Shown piece after piece: positions 52,477-61,013 of a stretch of DNA of 64,000 bases. The DNA comes from Ignavibacteriota bacterium (GTDB lineage Bacteria; Bacteroidota; Ignavibacteria; Ignavibacteriales; Ignavibacteriaceae): contig CP053446.1 in the NCBI GenBank assembly GCA_013285405.1, positions 1,153,985 to 1,217,984 of the forward strand, in the 5' to 3' direction. Below the pieces are notes generated by a model. It saw nothing but the letters and a program-made list of their open reading frames with translations, did not search any database and was not told the origin of the DNA. Both the position numbers and the translations under genes were made by a program. The first letter of the stretch is position 1. Each line of letters begins with the position of its first letter.

Positions 52477-53372
52477 ATTTATCTAAAAATGGAACCACAA
52501 CAAGTTCTTTTGGTAGCCCCGGTAGAATTAATCACGACTCATCAAAATTTTATAACTCGCGATTATATGAAGGATTACTTCCTGATAAAAAATTAATTTA
52601 TCTTGAGAACAAAATTCCAACCGAAATAATTAATTCTCATTTTTGCCACTCAAGTGAACAGATGAATGAATTACCTGATAATTCTATTCATTTGATGATA
52701 ACATCTCCCCCGTATAATGTAACCAAAGAATATGATAATAATCTTAATCTTGAAGAATATATACTCCTGCTTAAAAATGTATGGAAGGAAACTTATCGTG
52801 TATTAGTTCCCGGTGGACGTGCATGTATAAATGTAGCTAATCTTGGAAGAAAACCATATATCCCTTTGCACTCATACATAATTAAAGATATGACAGAGAT
52901 AGGTTTTATGATGCGAGGAGAAATAATCTGGAACAAAGCTGCAAATGCCAGCCCTTCTACAGCCTGGGGTAGTTGGCTATCTGCAGCAAATCCGGTTCTT
53001 AGAGATATTCATGAGTATATATTAATTTTTTCCAAATCATCATTTACCCATTCGGGAAATGGAAAAGAAAGCACTATTAAGAAAGAAGAATTTTTAGAGT
53101 GGACAAAAAGTGTATGGACTTTTCCACCCGTATCTGCAAAAAAAATTGGTCATCCCGCTCCCTTTCCCGAAGAACTTCCAAAACGTCTAATAAATTTATA
53201 TTCTTTCAAAAACGATGTGGTATTAGATCCTTTCGTTGGTAGTGGTACTACTAGCTTATCCGCTGTAAAAAATAAACGTGATTTTATCGGTTATGACACC
53301 AACAAAAAGTATATACAGTTAGCTAATAAACGAATTACTGAATATGCCAGCCAGATAAAAATGGAGATATGA
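52461..53372 (+). CDS. DNA methyltransferase of the ThaI-like system (beta-class, SPPY)
   Basis: A 303-residue N4/N6 methylase. Motif IV is LMITSPPYNVTKEYDN near residue 86, followed by TEIGFMMRGEIIWNKAAN, and motif I is VLDPFVGSGTTSLSAVKNK near residue 255, again beta-class order. SPPY favours N4-cytosine methylation. It overlaps the restriction gene by 16 bp in another frame, so the pair should be co-translated. An exported cupin gene begins 2 bp after its stop. It is not closely similar to the HEAT-methyltransferase at 2629, so the two systems were acquired separately. Confidence 0.92.
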   Translation: MGSRINLSKNGTTTSSFGSPGRINHDSSKFYNSRLYEGLLPDKKLIYLENKIPTEIINSHFCHSSEQMNELPDNSIHLMITSPPYNVTKEYDNNLNLEEYILLLKNVWKETYRVLVPGGRACINVANLGRKPYIPLHSYIIKDMTEIGFMMRGEIIWNKAANASPSTAWGSWLSAANPVLRDIHEYILIFSKSSFTHSGNGKESTIKKEEFLEWTKSVWTFPPVSAKKIGHPAPFPEELPKRLINLYSFKNDVVLDPFVGSGTTSLSAVKNKRDFIGYDTNKKYIQLANKRITEYASQIKMEI

Positions 53373-53373
53373 A

Positions 53374-53823
53374 ATGATTAATTTTTTAACCATAGTTATA
53401 TATCTAACCTTAAGCATAACCTCATTTTGTTTCGCACAACAAGAAACTCTGAGACCAATTAATCCTGACACGCTTAGATGGTTTGGTCTGCAACAAAGTT
53501 ACCCTCAATTCAGTTATACATGGATAACCGGAAATGAGAAAGATGAGAACATTTACATATTTAGGGTGAAATTAAAAGCTAATGGACAGTTACCGCCACT
53601 CAAACATCCTGACACGCGTTATGGTACTGTACTCTCTGGAACTCTTTATATTGGATTCGGAAAGTCAATTGATAACTCTGCGATGTTTGAAATTTCAAAT
53701 GGTGAAGTGTATTGCATTCCAGCAAACCAAACGCACTATATAAAAGCTGGAGATAGCGATGTTACATATCAGGAAGTTGGCTTTGGACCAACGGCAACAA
53801 CTGGAACAGCTGTATTTAAATAG
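53374..53823 (+). CDS. exported cupin-domain protein
   Basis: A 149-residue protein. The hydrophobic N-terminus MINFLTIVIYLTLSITSFCF then AQQ is a signal peptide. The mature part is one small cupin barrel: VKLKANGQLPPLKHPDTRYG, TVLSGTLYIGFGKSI, EVYCIPANQTHYIKAGD, VTYQEVGFGPTATTG. The usual metal His/Glu set is partly recognisable (H in LKHPD, H in QTHY). It follows the methyltransferase by one base but is unlikely to take part in restriction. Its substrate is unknown. Confidence 0.8.
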   Translation: MINFLTIVIYLTLSITSFCFAQQETLRPINPDTLRWFGLQQSYPQFSYTWITGNEKDENIYIFRVKLKANGQLPPLKHPDTRYGTVLSGTLYIGFGKSIDNSAMFEISNGEVYCIPANQTHYIKAGDSDVTYQEVGFGPTATTGTAVFK

Positions 53824-53881
53824 TATGAAGATTTGTTATATATCTAATAATGAAAACATTCCTGAATTCTTAAACTGAAAA

Positions 53882-56317
53882 CTAAAGTACACCAACTCCC
53901 AGCGGACATCTCACCCAGTTCCTGTCTTCTTCTTCAAAAATTTCATTTTCTTTAATCACTATTCGTTCTGCAGGAATTTGATGAACGGTCAACATATGAT
54001 TTTGAATTGCTTCGGCTCGTGTAGTTGCAAGATTTTGAAATTCAATTACAGAAACAGGTTGAACTAAAATAATTTTTTCTCTTAACTCATCGAGATAATT
54101 TCTTAAATCACCGTTACCATCAGAATCAATTGAATTTTTAATTTTAATTAAGCTAAGAGTTGAATCATCATAGCTTTGCACATAAAGTTCTTCAATAATT
54201 TGCTGACCTTTGGTGTAATCATTATTTGTCGGAGATGAACTCGAATCACTAAAGTTCTGTCCTGTTAATCTGTAATTATAAATGCTGTCAAACTTTGCTT
54301 CGCGAATTGCCCTTCCATCTGTGATTGTATCAACAGCTCCATAAATTTCCAAAACAATTCCCGGGCGTTCTGCCATTATCTTTGACAGGTTTATCATCTT
54401 TTCAAACTGATGATTTTCAAGTTTTGCATTTCCAGCTTCAAAGTCAACTGATTCGAGATCTTCTCCACCAATTCCAAGCAAGTTTCCTAAAAACCTGAAT
54501 GGTGCTGTAACTATTGTTGTGAGAACCCTTTTAACTGCCCACCAGACTAAAGCCCCGGTATCTGTTTCTGGATCATTCAAATCTCCTTCTACTTCAAGGT
54601 CAAGATCTATATTATCGTTGGCATCTTTCAGAAGTGCAATTGCAAGTTTAATCGGCAGACCTAATCCTTCTTCACCTTCAACTTCATCTCCAAGTGTAAA
54701 CTTGTTTAAAAATATTTTACTGTATGAAGTAAGAATTCCTTTATCAATTTTGTATTGAATATCGAGAGAAAGTTTCCCGCTCTCCAGATAATAACCAATA
54801 AAGTCAATTGAATATGGGGTAAGATTTGTCATTTCGATATTATGGAAATTCACTTTGATATTAGAGTAAGCTATCGGATCGAACGGATCCATTTTTCCTT
54901 CTATTTTTGCCAGACCATATTCATCGACTGTTCCTTGCAGTTTTATTTCTGCACCAAGAGGATTTTCACTTGTAAAACCTGTTACTTCTCCATTCATATT
55001 GTGAATCTTCGATGCGAACTTCAGCGGCAGACTAAAATCAGAAAAAAACACTTCACTGTTTTCAATTTTTATCTTACCAATATCATATTCAAAATCTATT
55101 TGGTTCTTTCCGGTATCGACAGACTCAACGAAAGGTTGATTCGTATCAGTGAGACTAATGAAACGTGCATTGGGATCGGTAAATCCCATAGCAAGTGTAT
55201 CAGAGATCTCTCCCGAATCTTCTGCTGCAGGTGATACTTTAAATAGTTCAGACAGGTTAAAGCTTTTATCTTCAGCAATGGCTATCCTCGCATAAAGATT
55301 TTTGAGATCAACTTCGCCAATGCTTATCTGTGTTGGGTTGAACGTCCCTTTAATATCTAAAACCGTAAGAGTTTTCCATTCAAGGAATCTTTCATCGTTT
55401 TTTGTATCGTAAAGTTTTAAATCCTCAAGTTTTGAGTTCGCATTAAATGATACTTGAATTTTATCGGATGCAGATGGTTCGTTCAGTTTGAGATTTCCAT
55501 CAATAGAAAGTTTTCCGTCATCCAGCCGCAGATATGCAAAATCTGAAATGTATGGAGATAAAACCACCAGACTGGCTTCATTGAATGAAAATTTTAAATC
55601 TGCTTTTAATGGAGTCATTGAAAAATTTCCGCTAAGCGAAAATGTTCCGCCTCGTCTGAGTTTTGAGGTCAAATGAAATCCCGATGTGTCCGCTGAATTA
55701 AGATGTAAATCAGTAACAGTAACGCTGAAGCTGTCAATTTTCGTTTCTGCTGGTGGGGCAATCGATTTATCAGTTATCAATAAATACAGTCTCTCCAGTT
55801 CAAATTTGCGTATTAAAATTTCCCAATTACTTTCCTCTTTGTTAACCTGATCCGTGATTATACCAGTTTTAACAGGACCTATCTTTGGGTCAGTTGTAAC
55901 GGTATCTGTATTGGGATTAGATAATTTCTTAATCAAATCTGAAAAATTAAATTCTTCCTGATTAAGTCTGATAACATTACCTTTTGGTTCGGTCAGTCTG
56001 ATCTCCTGAAAATCAAGTTCTTTATTGATCAACGGCATAAGACTGAAGTTGATGAAAAATTCTTTAAACGAAATAAAGATTTCTTTCTTTTCTTTTTCGT
56101 ATAATTTAAATCCTTCAACCGAAAGTGAAAATGTAAATGGGTTGAAGGAAACCGATTCAATTTCAGCATCACGTTTAAGTTCTATCTTTATGTAATTAAT
56201 TGCCTGGCTTTTTATAACCATCGGTACAATGAAAAAACCTGCTGCTGTATATACCAGGAAGAGAGATAGTACAGACCAGAAAATAATTTTAGGGATTTTT
56301 TTCGTAAAAAATTTCAT
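53882..56317 (-). CDS. DUF748 (AsmA-like) envelope protein
   Basis: An 811-residue protein with one N-terminal membrane anchor (IIFWSVLSLFLVYTAAGFFI) and a long beta-rich periplasmic part. Typical DUF748 segments are AINYIKIELKRDAEIESVSF, NPFTFSLSVEGFKLYEKEKK, LNKFTLGDEVEGEEGLGLPI, KLAIALLKDANDNIDLDLEV and VWWAVKRVLTTIVTAPFRFL. Relatives in the AsmA superfamily form bridges that move lipid between membranes; that role here is inference. It stands alone, preceded by a truncated symporter fragment. Confidence 0.9.
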   Translation of the reverse strand: MKFFTKKIPKIIFWSVLSLFLVYTAAGFFIVPMVIKSQAINYIKIELKRDAEIESVSFNPFTFSLSVEGFKLYEKEKKEIFISFKEFFINFSLMPLINKELDFQEIRLTEPKGNVIRLNQEEFNFSDLIKKLSNPNTDTVTTDPKIGPVKTGIITDQVNKEESNWEILIRKFELERLYLLITDKSIAPPAETKIDSFSVTVTDLHLNSADTSGFHLTSKLRRGGTFSLSGNFSMTPLKADLKFSFNEASLVVLSPYISDFAYLRLDDGKLSIDGNLKLNEPSASDKIQVSFNANSKLEDLKLYDTKNDERFLEWKTLTVLDIKGTFNPTQISIGEVDLKNLYARIAIAEDKSFNLSELFKVSPAAEDSGEISDTLAMGFTDPNARFISLTDTNQPFVESVDTGKNQIDFEYDIGKIKIENSEVFFSDFSLPLKFASKIHNMNGEVTGFTSENPLGAEIKLQGTVDEYGLAKIEGKMDPFDPIAYSNIKVNFHNIEMTNLTPYSIDFIGYYLESGKLSLDIQYKIDKGILTSYSKIFLNKFTLGDEVEGEEGLGLPIKLAIALLKDANDNIDLDLEVEGDLNDPETDTGALVWWAVKRVLTTIVTAPFRFLGNLLGIGGEDLESVDFEAGNAKLENHQFEKMINLSKIMAERPGIVLEIYGAVDTITDGRAIREAKFDSIYNYRLTGQNFSDSSSSPTNNDYTKGQQIIEELYVQSYDDSTLSLIKIKNSIDSDGNGDLRNYLDELREKIILVQPVSVIEFQNLATTRAEAIQNHMLTVHQIPAERIVIKENEIFEEEDRNWVRCPLGVGVL

Positions 56318-56329
56318 CCAAATAATAAT

Positions 56330-56509
56330 TTATATAATAAGAGTAGTGATAACAGATAATACAAAATTACGTAAAATTCGACGCCCTGCAAGAATGTAAT
56401 CAGTTGAGTTTTCGCTTTTCTTTTTTTTGCTGAATGATTTCCAGAAAGCAACAAGAAAAACAACAATGAAATAATCTGCGATTACTATCCCATCAAAATA
56501 TTCAATCAT
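56330..56509 (-). pseudogene. sodium:solute symporter, N-terminal stub
   Basis: The 59-residue ORF (ATG 56509; a GTG three codons earlier is possible) reads MIEYFDGIVIADYFIVVFLV, AFWKSFSKKKKSENSTDYIL and AGRRILRNFVLSVITTLII. The DYILAGRR...FVLSVITT pattern is the start of SSS-family symporters, whose full length is about 500 residues. After ITTLII comes a stop and then the DUF748 start, so the other 12 or so spans are absent. It is probably a deletion relic. No other part is found in the window. Confidence 0.68.
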
Positions 56510-56547
56510 AAAGAACACATTATAAATTATAATTGTTTACCAGGGAT

Positions 56548-56630
56548 TGTCATTCCGGTGAAGTCTGCGATTAGCGGACGAATCTGGGATCTGAGCAGCT
56601 ACATTCGGATTCCGACAAGCGGGAATGACA
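56548..56630. repeat. TGTCATTCC...GGAATGACA intergenic repeat
   Basis: An 83-bp unit with perfect 9-bp terminal inverted repeats. The interior contains CTGCGATTAGCGGACGAATC. It belongs to the TTCCCGC...GGAATGAC family common between genes in related bacteria. It separates the symporter stub from the GH97 gene and may mark the deletion junction. Confidence 0.7.
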
Positions 56631-56642
56631 GCCACACTATAT

Positions 56643-58736
56643 CTATTCATACTTCTGTGGTATAAAACTAATTGCCGTACCGCCGCCAGGTGCTAATCTT
56701 AAATTCAACGTGTCTGAATTGTTGAGCACTTTGCTTTCAATTTTGTATCCAGTAGGATTTTTATCCCAGTGAGAATCTTCTGCATCCTGATATAAAGTTG
56801 TTTTATAACTTTTGCCTTCATCTAAAAAATCTAAAGAAATTTCAATCGTTCTTTCATTTTCATCAGTAATACTTCCGAGAAACCATTTATCTGTGTTTCT
56901 TTCTTTTCTTGCAATAGTGATGTAATTACCGATCTCACCATTCAGAACAATTGAAGTGTCCCAATCAACCCCAACATCTCTTATAAATTGAAACGCAGGA
57001 TGCGCATCGTAATTTTCAGGTAAGTCTGCAGCCATTTGCAGCGGACTGTAAAGCACAACATAAATTGCAAGCTGATGAGCAAGTGTTGTGTTAACCTGAT
57101 TTTCTTTTTTATACTTATCAAATTTTATATCAAATATTCCCGGAGTATAATCAATTGGTCCGGCAAGCATTCGTGTGAAAGGAATTATTGTTAAATGTTC
57201 GGGTGGGTTTCCGCCATCCGGCGACCAGGCATTGAATTCCTGACCACGCAAACCTTCGGCACTAACTAAGTTTGGATAAGTTCTTCTCAGTCCAGTTGGT
57301 TTTATTGGTTCGTGTACATCAATCATAATCTGATATCCGGCAGCTTTTTCCATAACCTTTCTGTAATGATTAACCATCCATTGTCCGTGATGATATTCAC
57401 CATTGGGAAGAATTTGTCCCACATATCCGGTTTTGACTGCATGAATTCCCAGACTTTTACAGAGAGCAAAAGCTGTGTCCATTTGTTTTTCATAAGTCAG
57501 AATTGCAGCTGATGTTTCGTGATGCATAATGATCTGAACATTTTTTTCTTTTGCATATCGAACAACTTCTTTCAAATTATAATCAGCGTACGGAGTAACG
57601 AAATCAAAAATACCTTCGCGATCGTGATCACCAAACCAGTTTTCCCATCCGGTATTCCATCCCTCAATCAACACAGCACCAATACTGTTAGCTGAAGCGA
57701 AGTCAATATATTTTTTAGCATTTTCGGTTGTTGCCCCATGTCTGCCGCTTTTCATATCCCAGGTACTTTTACCAAGATGCATTTCCCACCAGATACCAAC
57801 AAACTTTGTAGGTTTAATCCAGGAAACATCTTCGATGATATTTGGTTCATTGAGATTTAAAATTGTTCTTGAGTTAACTAAATCAGTGGCTTTATCACTA
57901 ATTAAAATTAATCTCCACGGAGTAACGAAAGGGGTTTTTGTTTTAACTTTTATTCCTGAATCATTTCCAACGAGTTCACTTTGAAATAGAAGATTTTCTT
58001 TATCAACTTTTAATGTCATATCTGCATAGTTTGTAAGATTTGCTTCAAGTATGCTGATATACATTCCATTATTTGTTTTCATTGTGACCGGTAAGTTAAC
58101 GGCATTCTCAGGAATATAGGTTTGTGCAAGCGCTTCATTTCCTCTTTTAGCAAGAGCATTTATTTCACTGAATTTCGTTGTGTTGAAAAGATGTTCGTAT
58201 ATGTCCCAATCTCCTGGAGACCACCAGCAGGTATGATCGCCGGTTAATTTGAATTGCGTATTTTCGTCCAGTAGTACAACATCGTTAAAATTTTCCTGTT
58301 CGGGAAAATCAAACCTGAATCCGACGCCATCGTTGAAAACTCTGAAAGTAATAAAACATCTTCTTTTATTCTGATCTTTTTCCTGTAGGTCAATCTTTAA
58401 TTCTTTGTAATTGTTTCTAATAAATCGCTGCTCACCCCATACTGTTTGCCATGTTTGATCAAACGATGAAGTGAATATGTTTACAATCTCTAGATTTTTT
58501 CCAAAGGATTCCTGATCTTTAAAATCAAAACTAAAATACGAAGTATCAATTATTTTATTATCCGAATAATTAATTAAGTAACCGGCTTTGCCTTCACCTG
58601 ACAAATAAAAAATAAGTTTTATTTTTCCATCAGGCGATAACAGCTCAGTTTCATTGTTTCCATTTCCGCAACTATGGAATAAAAGTATTACAATTAAAAC
58701 GACTATAGTTTTCAGATAAATAAAATTTTTCCTCAT
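56643..58736 (-). CDS. GH97 glycoside hydrolase lipoprotein (SusB-like)
   Basis: A 697-residue lipoprotein (lipobox in VILLFHSCGNG). The N-terminal beta-sandwich (LLSPDGKIKLIFYLSGEGKA, GVGFRFDFPEQENF) is followed by the GH97 barrel: FVGIWWEMHLGKSTWDM, VLIEGWNTGWENW, and the catalytic region MIDVHEPIKPTGLRRTYPNL, VSAEGLRGQEFNAWSPDGGN. The Glu residues in HEPIKPTG and AEGLRGQE correspond to the inverting SusB pair, so an inverting alpha-glucosidase is favoured over a retaining alpha-galactosidase. It should act on alpha-linked oligosaccharides at the periplasm or surface. Its start overlaps the end of the AlaX gene by 4 bp. Confidence 0.92.
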   Translation of the reverse strand: MRKNFIYLKTIVVLIVILLFHSCGNGNNETELLSPDGKIKLIFYLSGEGKAGYLINYSDNKIIDTSYFSFDFKDQESFGKNLEIVNIFTSSFDQTWQTVWGEQRFIRNNYKELKIDLQEKDQNKRRCFITFRVFNDGVGFRFDFPEQENFNDVVLLDENTQFKLTGDHTCWWSPGDWDIYEHLFNTTKFSEINALAKRGNEALAQTYIPENAVNLPVTMKTNNGMYISILEANLTNYADMTLKVDKENLLFQSELVGNDSGIKVKTKTPFVTPWRLILISDKATDLVNSRTILNLNEPNIIEDVSWIKPTKFVGIWWEMHLGKSTWDMKSGRHGATTENAKKYIDFASANSIGAVLIEGWNTGWENWFGDHDREGIFDFVTPYADYNLKEVVRYAKEKNVQIIMHHETSAAILTYEKQMDTAFALCKSLGIHAVKTGYVGQILPNGEYHHGQWMVNHYRKVMEKAAGYQIMIDVHEPIKPTGLRRTYPNLVSAEGLRGQEFNAWSPDGGNPPEHLTIIPFTRMLAGPIDYTPGIFDIKFDKYKKENQVNTTLAHQLAIYVVLYSPLQMAADLPENYDAHPAFQFIRDVGVDWDTSIVLNGEIGNYITIARKERNTDKWFLGSITDENERTIEISLDFLDEGKSYKTTLYQDAEDSHWDKNPTGYKIESKVLNNSDTLNLRLAPGGGTAISFIPQKYE

Positions 58737-59210
58737 GCGTTTTCTTTCTGTAATTTGAATCTGATTCTGAGTACACTTTCCTTAAAATCTGTTGAGATTA
58801 TTCTGAAACCGCCAATTTCTTTTGTGGTTGAAACGTGTAAACCGCTGCAGGGACATGCATCATAATCACCGATTTTAATTATCCTGATTTTTTCTCCGGC
58901 ATTATCTGGCAATTTTGACAGATTGAATTTCTCTTCTGCATCTTCTTTAGAAAAAAATTCTTCTGTTACTTTCAAATCGAATTGAATAATTTTGTTTACT
59001 CTTGATTCTATTTCTGCAATTTCTTCCTGAGTTAAATTCCTGTTGAAAATGATAATCGCATTTCGATTTTTTCTTTTCAATGTGATTGCTGAAGGACCTT
59101 CCACAATTAAACATTCTCACCATTGTTTGGTTGAGTATATGTTCTGCTGAATGCATCTGAGGATGATATTGTTTATTAGATTTTATCTCGGGATCAGAAC
59201 TTGTGTTCAT
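58733..59210 (-). pseudogene. AlaX-type alanyl-tRNA editing protein, frameshifted
   Basis: The gene starts at ATG 59210 and reads QYHPQMHSAEHILNQTMVRM, FNCGRSFSNHIEKKKSKCDY then HF; this holds the first metal motif HxxxH (HSAEH). At about 59042-59051 the homology jumps to the next frame, NRNLTQEEIAEIESRVNKII, which carries the second motif ACPCSGLHVSTTKEIG (CxxxH). One extra base in CATTTTCAACAGG explains the shift. All catalytic residues exist in one frame or the other. Either a recent mutation, a sequencing error, or (least likely) programmed frameshifting. The downstream frame overlaps the GH97 start as ATGA. Confidence 0.82.
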
Positions 59211-59316
59211 ATCAAAATAATTGCATGATGGCTAATTGTTTTTCCTTTTAGATTAAAAATTGATATACTCGCAATCGAAAACTATAAAAAAATACAAAAT
59301 CACTGCGGAACTCTTT

Positions 59317-60273
59317 ATGAAAGATAACAAATCTAATCTCTACTTTATTTCCCTTGGAATACTAATAACAATCGGAATTTTATTTATTATTACAGTGCTG
59401 TTACTTACAGAGAACAAAACTATTGCAAACGGTAATCCCGATGAAAATTTTCCACAGGGATACAGAATAGTTTCACCCGAAATACCAGCCTATCTTGAAT
59501 TCGCCGGAGAAGAAATTCCAACCGATAACTTTGAAGTCTATGAAAGAATGGAAAGAGAATTTTTATCAAATACTTACTGGCATTCAGCAACTATACTTGC
59601 AATTAAACGAGCTGGCAGGTGGTTTCCTGTAATAGAACCTATATTAAAGAAGAATAACATTCCGGATGACTTTAAATATTTATGTGTTGCAGAAAGTAAT
59701 ATGGAAAATGTTGTTTCCCCTGCTGGAGCAACAGGCTTTTGGCAATTCATGAAAGAAGCTGGAACAAAATACGGTCTGGAAATAAATTCGCTTGTTGATG
59801 AAAGATATCATGTTGAAAAATCTACAGAAGCTGCGTGCAAATATCTTCTCGATTCTTACAATATGTTTGGAAGCTGGATTACTTCCGCTGCTTCTTATAA
59901 TATGGGTCAGGATGGAGTAAAAAATCAACAGGAAAGACAGAAAGCAAAAAATTATTTCAATCTTGTTTTGAATTCAGAAACATCAAGATTTGTTGCGAGG
60001 ATCGTATCTCTTAAATACATTTTGCAAAATCCTGAAAAGTATGGGTTCGATATTAAAGATAAGGAGAAGTACAAACCACTTGAATATACTGAAATAATAT
60101 TGGACAGTTCAGTTACTGACTTAGCAGACTATGCTAAAGGATTAGGAATAAATTATTTTATTTTGAAGATGTACAACCCCTGGCTGCGTGATAATTATCT
60201 TAACAACAAATCAGGAATGAAATACTCAATTAAGCTGCCATCGGAAGGTAGTATTGAAATAATTAACGATTGA
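59317..60273 (+). CDS. membrane-anchored lytic transglycosylase (SLT domain)
   Basis: A 318-residue murein hydrolase. The ATG at 59317 is chosen; a TTG at 59260 would add 19 residues ahead of the anchor. A single membrane segment (YFISLGILITIGILFIITVL) is followed by a helical region and an SLT domain: the catalytic Glu is in YLCVAESNMENVVSPAGATG, followed by FWQFMKEAGTKYGL and ITSAASYNMGQDGVKNQQ. The C-terminal region (YTEIILDSSVTDLADYAKGL, IKLP) looks LysM/MltD-like. It cuts the glycan strands of peptidoglycan in the periplasm. Confidence 0.9.
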   Translation: MKDNKSNLYFISLGILITIGILFIITVLLLTENKTIANGNPDENFPQGYRIVSPEIPAYLEFAGEEIPTDNFEVYERMEREFLSNTYWHSATILAIKRAGRWFPVIEPILKKNNIPDDFKYLCVAESNMENVVSPAGATGFWQFMKEAGTKYGLEINSLVDERYHVEKSTEAACKYLLDSYNMFGSWITSAASYNMGQDGVKNQQERQKAKNYFNLVLNSETSRFVARIVSLKYILQNPEKYGFDIKDKEKYKPLEYTEIILDSSVTDLADYAKGLGINYFILKMYNPWLRDNYLNNKSGMKYSIKLPSEGSIEIIND

Positions 60274-60330
60274 GATTGGTTAAAAGTTTTTAAAGACTCT
60301 GTAAAAAATATTTAATTTTTTTATAATACT

Positions 60331-60639
60331 TTATTTTGGTTCCCAGTCAACACCATCACAGGGGATGTAGTTTTCGGTTGGGTGTTTGTCGTACTTGATA
60401 CAAAGTACTGCAGAGCTATCAAAATGTTTACAACTAGAACAGAGTGTTGATTCAATGACTTTTTTGTTGTGCTGTTCAAACCATCTATAGCTCGCCATTG
60501 CAGGATGAATGATAAGTACATAAATTGCTGCGACGCTGACAATCCACCATAGTTGAATATCCATGTGCAATCTTAATATCCACAATACGGGAATTGTCAT
60601 TGCTGTCCTGATGATTGTCCAGAAAACTATTGCGCCCAA
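60331..60639 (-). CDS. small membrane protein with C-terminal Cys motif
   Basis: A 102-residue protein. Two hydrophobic helices (IVFWTIIRTAMTIPVLWILR, LWWIVSVAAIYVLIIHPAMA) are followed by a soluble tail with Cys pairs (STLCSSCKHFDSSAVLCIKY, YIPCDGVDWEPK) that could bind a metal. The first codon is a TTG at 60639, which gives MGAIVFW; an ATG 13 codons later would cut into helix one. No family recognised. It lies upstream of, and separate from, the tRNA gene on the same strand. Confidence 0.62.
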   Translation of the reverse strand: MGAIVFWTIIRTAMTIPVLWILRLHMDIQLWWIVSVAAIYVLIIHPAMASYRWFEQHNKKVIESTLCSSCKHFDSSAVLCIKYDKHPTENYIPCDGVDWEPK

Positions 60640-60856
60640 TTAAAATATCTTTATTAAATAAAAGGTTATTGACAATTTGCTAATATAATGCCAGTATAAA
60701 AAGTCTAAATTTTTAAGTTCAAATGAGGGTTTTTTATAGTTAATTGAGGGTGTTGTGTTTGTAATTTTTACATATAAATATTAATATTGAGTGCTAATTA
60801 ACTAAGTTTTTAGAGGGGTTCGTCATTGTAAATAATTATGGGGAAAGAAAATAGAG

Positions 60857-60928
60857 TGAGCGCGGGTGGGTTCGAACCACCGACCCTCTGCTTAAAAGGC
60901 AGATGCTCTACCCCTGAGCTACGCGCCC
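60857..60928 (-). tRNA. tRNA-Lys (anticodon UUU)
   Basis: On the minus strand the cloverleaf is complete: acceptor GGGCGCG/CGCGCTC, D-arm GCTC-AGGGGTA-GAGC, anticodon arm TCTGC-CTTTTAA-GCAGA with anticodon TTT, T-arm GGTGG-TTCGAAC-CCACC, and discriminator A. Length 72 bases. CCA is not encoded. It is divergent from the response regulator gene. Confidence 0.97.
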
Positions 60929-61013
60929 TTTTTAAAAAGGAATTCAAATATAGTAAGTTGATAATTCTAATACAAAATAAAGATTTGAACACCAAAATCG
61001 ATTGGCGGTAAAT

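Noticed and set aside
58947..59210. Two separate small genes instead of one AlaX gene
   Set aside because: The halves carry complementary metal motifs of one family and overlap at a single-base shift, so one frameshifted gene explains them better.
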